This document shows positions 57,004 through 64,000 of a stretch of 64,000 nt of DNA, piece by piece. The notes beneath the pieces were generated by a model. It saw nothing but the letters and a program-made list of their open reading frames with translations, was not told the DNA's origin and made no database searches. The translations under genes were made by a program, and so were the position numbers. The stretch is from positions 823,168 through 887,167 of the forward strand of contig BLZA01000030.1 of the NCBI GenBank assembly GCA_013423385.1, in the 5' to 3' direction. Numbering within the stretch: position 1 is the stretch's first letter; each line of letters starts with the position of its first letter. The DNA comes from Naganishia liquefaciens. Lineage: Eukaryota > Basidiomycota > Tremellomycetes > Filobasidiales > Filobasidiaceae.

Positions 57004-59168
57004 CTATTTGCCGATTCCAAATCTGTTCTTCTTCTGTACACGTCGACGTGATCAAAGGATCCAGTCAGCAATTTCAACGCGTTGAATCAAAAGTGACCTT
57101 ACGCTTCCAATCTTATCCGGCGTGGGTGGACGACCGCTTTCTAGTCGTCTCTTGCGTTCTTCCAATTCATATCTTTGCTTTTCAAGCGCATCCTTCATCT
57201 CCCGGTGCCGAGCATACAATTCCTCCTCGCTCTGCTTGAGCTTGGATTCCTTTTCTTGCACTTTCTGCTGGAATACCATCTTCATTTCCGCTTCCATCTT
57301 GGTCAGTTTTGCCTGATGATGGAGAATTGTTATTACACAATCAGCTGCTGAGCGGCAGCTCCGCTTACCTCATGCAGTTGGCGTTCTTCTGCTTGTTTGG
57401 CGGCAGGGCTGTACGAGGTGAAGTGAGTCGATACTGCCAAAATGCTTGTATAGCGAAACTCATTACTCACTTGATTTCCCTGAACACGCTCGGATCCTGC
57501 GCGACACCCATCGACAACAACCTTTGCGTTCGGTACTGCTCATACAGTATATCGTTCGTGTGTTCCCTCAATTCCTCCATGTGCGTATGTATCAACATCT
57601 GTCTCAACTTGATAAAGTCACAGTGCGCCTCGTTATCCACCTCGATTGTTCCCCATGGGTAGGATCTGCCTCGGACCTGTCGTCCATCGGCGGTGGTAAC
57701 AAAGTTGTCGGAGCCGACGACAGCGAAAGGAACTTTGCTCTGAGCGGATATCGTGATATCAAGTTCCGGAATGGCGTTAAGATCATCTCCATACTCACCA
57801 GAATCTCCTCGTTTTCAGCTATTGTCTCTTCGTCGTCGAGGTCGTAGACAGGTGGTTGGAAAATTTTGATGTTATTGTGCGCAATGTCGTTCAAAATCTG
57901 AAAGCAGGGAGTGAGCTCTCTTTGTGTCTTCGAGCAGCAGGGATGCACTCACTCTTTGCTTAAAGGCAAGAATCTCGTCGTCGGTCAAAGTGTCCGCTTT
58001 GGCGATAACAGGGATCAGGTTGACCTTGTGGTGGAGTTTGCGCATGAATTCGATGTCGATTGGCCGGAGTCTGTGTTCAGGGTAGGATGCTTTCAGCTAG
58101 ACCCTAAGTCCGAACAGGGTGTTTTCCGCTTACGAGTGTCCCGTCGGCTGTATGAAGTAGATACAGGCATGTACCCTGTTGTCCATTAGCTTTGCGCGAT
58201 TCACCCGGTTTTCTTGCTCAAGATAGGCATCGAAACGGGATTCGATGTTATCGACGATCGGCTTCCATCTATATCAGGAGAACGCGCGGTGCAGCAAAAT
58301 CAGTGATTTCGCCCGGCGTGCATGCACAAAAGTTTACGCTTCATCGTTGTTGACAAAATCGCCGAAGCCGGGGGTGTCCACCACGGTCAACCTGAGCCGC
58401 ACACCGTTCTCCTCGATATCTATGAAGCGGAAGATTGAATAATTTACCCGAATCTCGATATGGTCGGATAACGCACCAGCACTCTTGGATTCGATGGCCA
58501 CAGTACGTCCTGTCGCATTGCCATTCATACTCGCTCCATTCGCCAAAGAACGCGGAGCATTGAGGTCATAGAGCTTGTGCTCGAATAGCGTGTTGATCAA
58601 AGTAGATTTTCCCAGACCGGAATCGCCTGGAGGGGCAGCTATGCGTCAGCTTTCATAGTAGACGGAGAGGAGGCAGTCTACTCACCCACAACCATTGCGA
58701 CGAATTGGAACCCTCGCCTGGAACGAAGAAAATGAGTCTTAGTCAGTAGAAAGAACTGGGATAATGGAATCGTCGATCTCGTCCTTCGGCTCAAGCGAGT
58801 ACCCACTTGACACTCTTCCTGTGCACCTGGTTCGGCAAGTTTGCAAACCCGACAAAGCTTCCCATCTTTTTCCGCACCATCTCGGCTGCTCCTCCTAAGC
58901 CCGCTCCGTGACTGCTTGAGCCGTTGATTCCTGATTTGATGCTCAATCCCGCAACAGCGCTATGCGATCCCGGTACTGCGGCAGCCGGTGCTTGAGATTC
59001 GCCTGCGGGATATGCGTCTTCGCCATGGTAGCCGTTCTCGGTGGACGAGTGCGGACGTTGATGGCCTGTCGAGGAGGAGGACGGGATGCCTCCTGTCTGA
59101 CTGATATTGGAAGGGGAGAGTGCGCGCGCATCAGCCGCATCGGCTGTGGGAGACGTGTAGTCGCTCAT
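57004..59168 (-). CDS. CDC3: Septin, Cdc3 type
   Basis: GTP-binding cytoskeletal protein of the bud-neck septin filaments. The Ser/Gly/Ala-rich N-terminal extension of about 110 residues is followed by [20 protein letters not shown] and [16 protein letters not shown], typical of Cdc3. The P-loop GDSGLGKST is split by an intron after its first Gly base. Switch sequence [19 protein letters not shown] is present. The C-terminus is a coiled coil ([40 protein letters not shown]). The last exon is 30 nt (57004-57033), after a 69-nt intron, and gives KKNRFGIGK before the TAG at 57004-57006. Start ATG at 59168 (MSDYTSPT). The N-terminal extension and FANLPNQ motif favour Cdc3 over Cdc10, Cdc11 or Cdc12. 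Confidence 0.92.
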
Positions 59169-59677
59169 CCTGTGTTGAAATGTTGGGTTGAAAAGAGTGT
59201 GACAAGACGAGAAGAATGTGCCGAGGATCACGTCGTCTCCTTTGAGACTGCCACCACAGTCTCCGAGAATGCTTCGGACAGTGCGAGCTAGCTGGAGATG
59301 AGATGTTACCACGCCGGAAGCTGAAACGGCCACGCGATCCGCGACGCGCGCGATACAGCCGCCAGACATCGCGGAGCCGAGGCTTACCTCATACGTTGCC
59401 CGATCATCCCAAGGTCGACGAGCGAGGCCTCTTGCGGCCTGGCCTGTTCGACAACGGCGCATGGCATAATCATGGCATAAACACAAGGCTTCCACACGAG
59501 TCACCAGAACCACATACATACCAGCGCCTTTCATCAAGGTTGCGAGACGGAATATACAACGAAAAGGGTGACCCCGTGTCTTTGCGACTTCGATCACACT
59601 CTGGGTTTATCACCGTCACGATATTGTCGATTTCCGCATAACAGGCCTTCAGCGAATAAAAAGGAAAACTCTTCAAG
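59169..59677. promoter_or_regulatory. Divergent promoter, CDC3 / LEA1
   Basis: A 509-bp interval between the opposed starts of the septin and U2A' genes. A 112-codon plus frame lies inside but reads as low-quality, Arg-rich sequence. No named site recognised. Confidence 0.45.
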
Positions 59678-61094
59678 ATGAGGCTGACCCCGGAAGTGAT
59701 GGCGCGGTCTCAAACGGTAAGTCGACCTTTATCCATCATGTCAGAGCATGACGCAAGGTTTATTTTCGGGTCTCCTGAGTGCATTGGAAATCCATATCCA
59801 TCCACTGATGCATTAATTCTCGAATTCATCTAGCACCTCAACCCGCTCAAGGAACGAGAGCTTGACCTTCGAGGTCAGTTCAACGCGACAGGCATGCAGC
59901 CGAAATACGACAAGCCGTACTAAATATCCGAGCGCCCCTCCTTTCTCTCTTTATGCATTATCTCAACGAATAATGCGGCGACAACAGGCATGCAAATTCC
60001 GTTGATCGAGAACTTGGCGTCCCATCAAGGAACGTATGACACGCTCAACTTCACCGACAATTCGCTCGTCAGTCTCGGAAATATCCCTTTCGGTGAGTGT
60101 CCAAAAGGCTGAATGACTAAAAGGATCAGTATCCTTCACTCTTCTGCCATCGTCATAACGAGCGATACGAATGTCTGTTAGAGGTCGGACTTCGTCCTCA
60201 AAATTGTTGTTGTGTAGCCAAAAGCTGGATCTGGCTGGATCTGGCAATTTCGATTGCCGTGAAAGCATGACAAAGTTCTCCCGGCCATGCTTGCCTTTTT
60301 CCGGTATATCGCAGCATCTCAAGACTGATTTCGCTCCGTGCCATTCCAGCACCGAGAATACGAACGATACATGCTGGATTGAATAATATCTCGACAATTG
60401 CCCCGAATCTGGCCTCAAATGTAAGCCCTCGCTCCGCCGCTTCAGATTCGCCTCGATAACCTCTTGTGAACAGGTTCCTCATCTCGAGACTCTCGGTCAG
60501 TCATGGCTTCCCTGTTGCTATTACACCTAGTCTTGACTCCTCCTCTTACCATCTCAGTGTTGACGTCAAACAATCTCGCCACATTCGCATCTTTATTGCC
60601 TCTTGCCAACTTTGCAAAGTTGGAACACTTGTCGTTGATCGGAAACCCAGTAAGGAGTCAGAAATACTATCGGGAATGGGTGATATGGAAGGTAAGCATT
60701 TTGCTAGATCGGAATCCATGAAGTATTCAGGCAACTGATGCTTTTGCATTGTTCGTAGGTCGGAAAGGGAAAGTTACGTACCCTCGACTTCAAACGCATC
60801 AAGGACGCTGAGCGCGCCCACGCGCGAGCACTATTTGTCGACGAGGAGACCAATCTACCGAGCAAATTGGCTCTTTCGCTCACGTCGGACGCTACAACCG
60901 CTGCTCAGTCCGCTTCAGCAGAGGCCGCTGGTGACAACTCTACTGAAGCGGATTCGGGTAAAGGCCGTTTGATGACGTCGGAGGATAAAGCAAAGATCAG
61001 GGATGCGATTCAGAAAGCCACGAATATCGAGGAAATTCGTAAATTGGAGAGGATGTTGGCAGAGGGCAGGATGCCCGTAGCGAAACAGGCGTGA
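59678..61094 (+). CDS. LEA1: U2 snRNP protein A' (Lea1)
   Basis: Leucine-rich-repeat protein that binds U2 snRNA stem-loop IV with U2B'' and supports branch-site recognition. Exons read MRLTPEVMARSQT, HLNPLKERELDLRG, MQIPLIENLASHQGTYDTLN, FTDNSLVSLGNIPF, then IRTIHAGLNNISTIAPNLAS, VPHLETLVLTSNNLATFASL, LANFAKLEHLSLIGNPVRSQ, YYREWVIWK and KLRTLDFKRIKDAERAHARA. All match the U2A' consensus in order. The C-terminal tail (LMTSEDKAKIRDAIQKATNI, EEIRKLERMLAEGRMP) is also family-like. One LRR-bearing segment around 60120-60340 is hard to place: several splice choices exist, and part of it may be a long intron. Start ATG at 59678; stop TGA at 61092-61094. Confidence 0.92.
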
Positions 61095-62143
61095 AACGGT
61101 AGATCATGTTCAGCATGTAACATAGCAGCGATGTGTACTTGATCGACGTTTGAGATGATCTCCTCGCCTTCTCATGAGGCCTGTACCGTGCATGCAGGGG
61201 CACTTCGGGAGCTTGTGCGATAATACGCGCTTGTCAAGTTTCTTTCGATGCGCGAAATGACACCGCTCCATGAACTGCCGCGCACATCCTCTAAGTGCCT
61301 GCGAAAGGCTTTCTTACGCCAGATCCTCGGTGAGCTATGGCCTGCTTCGTTGGTCAAGTGTCTACGATGGTGCGGAAGCGTCCCCCGGGAGGAGAAATTG
61401 TGTCAGGCTATTTTGCAAAGCTGTAATCCCCTTCTGCCCCTCTCTTCTCGTAACGGCATCGCCCTCAGGACACCTCGAGGATGGACCGCTGCACGGGTGC
61501 TATCCTTGCAGCCGATCTTGACGCATTCTCGGTTTCTTAGCTATTTTCTCTGATCTGTATACATTTGGAACCGCGTGCGAGGCTAGCATCGAAGTAGGTA
61601 ATTGGTCAGACCATCTGCCTACACCTCTCGGCATTGCGGCCCACCTTTTCGAATCAGTAACGCACCTGTTCAATCCAAGTCAAAAGAAGGGAATTGAACT
61701 GGTGCAAGGATTTCCTGAGAGGGAATATGCGAGAAGACGATGTCTCCTTATATTGTCGCCGCTTACACGCTGAAGGTCTGAAAAACCGATACACACTCAC
61801 TCATCGCCGATCGGATCATCAGATCTGATGGACGTGCGATCTGAGAAGATCCCGCCTTGACGGAGAACACCCCACGGGACTGCCTTTCGGGCTTGATAAC
61901 CTTATCGTGCTTGCTGATCATCACTATCCCATTTCTCGCAATTGTCAGAAAGTCACTATATTGTGCCAGTGCATTGAAGACTTTCTTCGAGCTGTGTTGA
62001 CCCAGTGATGCCATATACAGCGCATTCAATAGTAATCAGCCGTACCTTACGCAGTTGTTACATTCTAGCGTTTCTGCAACGTAGTTGATTTTGTAACGAA
62101 GTTGACAAAACTGCCATGCATGCGGAACATCCTACAGAGGTCA
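61095..62143. other. Intergenic with a minus-strand coding trace
   Basis: About 1 kb between convergent LEA1 and NUP53. The minus strand at 61763-62029 stays open and reads SLGQHSSKKVFNALAQYSDF then LTIARNGIVMISKHDK, loosely like the first repeat of a PCNA/Rad9-type clamp protein. No adequate continuation or start was found, and little room remains for a full gene. It may be a gene remnant or chance. Otherwise it presumably holds two 3' UTRs. Confidence 0.3.
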
Positions 62144-63771
62144 TCATTTCCCAAACTGAAGAGAAGGTCGTTGTCAGTCATGGCTTTCACGCGTCCTCTC
62201 AGCTAGAAGTGAGGACACCTACCAGCGCATCCGCAAACATGCCCATAAACCGCATGGAGTGACTCGGCTTCAATCCGCTCTGACCTTGTTGTTGTTGCTG
62301 TTGTTGCTGTTGACCGTTCTGTGGTTGGGAAGGCTGCACAGTGCCAAAGGAGAATTCCGGTGGAGTCTGCTCCATCTTCTGACCCTGCTTCCGGACATTG
62401 TTGGCTGCCTGTACCCGGAATGGCGAATCCGTGCGTCGTGGCTGAATGGTCTCAATTCCGGAAGACAAAGCAAAGCTCGATCGCGCTGTCGGAAGTCGAG
62501 ATGTGGATTGCTGAGGGTTCTCGGTGCGAATCTGGACCATCTGTTGCTGCTCGTTGGTGGAATCGACCTGCATATCGTCGTCTTGCTGTTCGGTATTGCT
62601 CTCCCTGGCAAACTGCCCCAAATCGACCTCGTCACCTCCGATTTCCTTGATGCCCAGGTAACAGCCATTGTACCTCATTTCACCGCTTTGCCGCAATGCA
62701 CGCATGGCATGCGCCGGGTTGGCGAATGCGAGAATGACATAGTTGGACTCGATAGGTCCCGGCTCGAAATGGATTATCGGACCGATCTGTTCGAATTGCT
62801 TCTTCAAACCTTGTTGAAGGTGGGACGGCACACCAAAGACCCGCAATTTTGTGGAAGACGTAATTATGGGCAAGGGGTTCATTCTGTAGAGCAGAGGGCC
62901 ATACGTTAGTTGAGCGGCAACATGATGTTACGAAGAAACACTTGCGTGGAATACTGCAGAGCGGCGGAGCCATGGCCGAATGACTCCTGATGCGATGAGC
63001 TCGAAGCGATTGGCGTACCTAATGCCCTGCTGGCTTCCAGATCGGCATACGTCTTGGTTGGCGGGCGATCTTCGTCCATGGCACTGTCTGGAGGCAAGCT
63101 CGCTCCAAGGCTCATTCGATTCGATTTCAGGGGCGAGTTGGACAAGGCCGATGCCCGGAATCGGTTCGCGCTGGAGGGAGACATGCCAGTTCTGCCAGAG
63201 ATTCCGGTAGGATGAGTCCCGGTGTCCATAAATGAATGGGCAAGAATTTAGACATACCTTTCACCCGAGCCATATAGACTATTTGTGCCGAATCTAGTGT
63301 TATCGTTTCCGCTTCGTGGAGAGGAACCGCCAGAGCCTCCCGGAGATCCAGTTGCTTTCAGATTAGCCTGTTTTGCGCGCAGGTACTTCAGACGAATGTC
63401 ACAGCGGATGGGAAGACAGCACTTACAGCAACCTGCTTCTTCTTCGCACCTGGGGTGTAGCTCTCCATGTACTTCTTGCCCAATGCCTCTGACTCATCGA
63501 TCAAGGCCTTGCTGATCTGATCACCTTGCGCTCCAGCATATCCTGCGTTGCCGTACCCTGACGCGCTTCCGCCCATCGATATCGAGCTGCTGTTTGAAGT
63601 TGAAGCAAACAAGCCGGGACTCATAACATTTTGGCTGCTTGCATTGTTTGCAAAAGTCGGTCTTGTTGGCGTGCTAAAGGTGGAGTTGGAAGCGGGAGCT
63701 TGATAAGATGAGACGCCCAGTGGACGAGCGTTCGAGCCTGCGGCGGCATTGAACCAGTTTTGATTGCTCAT
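62144..63771 (-). CDS. NUP53: Nucleoporin Nup53/Nup35 (MPPN family)
   Basis: Inner-ring nucleoporin that links the pore scaffold to the membrane. The N-terminus (MSNQNWFNAAAGSNARPLGV) is Ser/Asn/Gly-rich and disordered. A basic Ser/Pro stretch (NSPLKSNRMSLGASLPPDSA) follows. The Nup35-type RRM domain reads STKLRVFGVPSHLQQGLKKQ, FEQIGPIIHFEPGPIESNYV and AHAMRALRQSGEMRYNGCYL. A Gln-rich tail contains a run of nine Gln. The end is spliced over a 67-nt intron (62156-62222) to give HSMRFMGMFADALFGK, a short amphipathic C-terminal helix as in Nup53 membrane-binding ends. Start ATG at 63771; stop TGA at 62144-62146. Confidence 0.9.
62286..62313. repeat. NUP53: CAA/CAG microsatellite encoding poly-Gln in NUP53
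   Basis: A mixed gttgtt/gctgtt run on the plus strand encodes nine Gln in the NUP53 tail on the minus strand. Such runs vary in length between strains. Confidence 0.7.
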
Positions 63772-64000
63772 GATCGGGTGCGCGCTGTTGCGAGGCTGAT
63801 TATGGTGATTGGGATTCAGCCTGAAGTTGGAAGATGGTACTGCTGTCCAAAGCGATCACGCCGATGCAATGTCAACTCGGGGCTTGTTAGGCTTGTTGGG
63901 CGGATGACGGAGAGGAAACGCCGCTCTTCCGCGGCAAAGTTCGCTTCCGCTGTGCCCGCCTCCACCTGCAGAGAGATTTCTTTGGACAGCCTGCATGTCG
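63772..64000. other. NUP53 upstream region at window edge
   Basis: Only 229 bp are visible beyond the NUP53 start, and no gene can be called. Confidence 0.4.

Noticed and set aside
1-64000. Transposons or virus-like fossils in the gene-poor islands
   Set aside because: No transposase, reverse transcriptase, integrase or capsid motif and no long terminal repeats were seen; the 21-bp repeat alone is not enough.

Overview
The window is nuclear DNA from a fungus, most likely a basidiomycete and plausibly a tremellomycete yeast. The support is mid-range GC, densely packed genes broken by many GT-AG introns of about 50-70 nt with CTAAT/CTGAC-like branch sites, very short 5' coding exons (ATG alone in RPL37, ATG-GAT in the KAP123-like importin), and a eukaryotic gene set. 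The order is inferred and was not tested against any database. No rRNA, tRNA, CRISPR array, virus-like element or intact transposon was recognised.

Layout, left to right. 0.6-3.9 kb: p21-activated kinase (Ste20/Pak1 type, minus). 5.7-8.3 kb: Cactin splicing factor (minus). 9.0-9.8 kb: ribosomal protein eL37 (minus), whose conserved MTK start can only be built through a 6-nt microexon. 11.3-15.1 kb: Kap123/importin-4-type karyopherin (plus). 16.3-19.3 kb: long coiled-coil protein A (plus), followed by about 2.8 kb without a recognisable gene. 22.2-24.3 kb: DRG2/Rbg2 GTPase (plus). 24.3-29.9 kb: a large RING-PH-vWA protein with the domain order of the Ste5/Far1 mating scaffolds (minus). 30.0-32.1 kb: an unrecognised minus-strand gene with a C-terminal membrane segment. 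32.7-34.4 kb: ALG2 mannosyltransferase. 34.7-38.3 kb: a Mediator Med5-like protein (tentative). 38.3-42.0 kb: TFIP11/Spp382 G-patch splicing factor (minus). 42.2-46.8 kb: NTO1/BRPF-type EPL1-PHD-bromo-PWWP reader (plus). 46.9-48.5 kb: ferrochelatase (minus). 48.8-50.3 kb: wax-synthase/MBOAT-like acyltransferase (plus). 52.3-54.3 kb: coiled-coil protein B (plus), apparently a paralogue of A and again next to gene-poor DNA. 57.0-59.2 kb: Cdc3-type septin (minus). 59.7-61.1 kb: U2 snRNP A' (LEA1, plus). 62.1-63.8 kb: Nup53/Nup35 nucleoporin (minus).

Most genes are housekeeping: three spliceosome-linked proteins (Cactin, Spp382/TFIP11, LEA1), nuclear transport (Kap123-like, Nup53), translation (eL37, DRG2), N-glycosylation (ALG2), haem synthesis, chromatin and Mediator. 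Two proteins, the PAK kinase and the RING-PH-vWA protein, belong to families that work together in pheromone/MAPK signalling. Convergent neighbours are very tight (23, 30 and 85 bp between stop codons), and three pairs are divergent over 280-510 bp. The best leads are the two microexons, the Ste5/Far1-like protein with its odd upstream neighbour, and the coiled-coil paralogue pair inside gene-poor islands.
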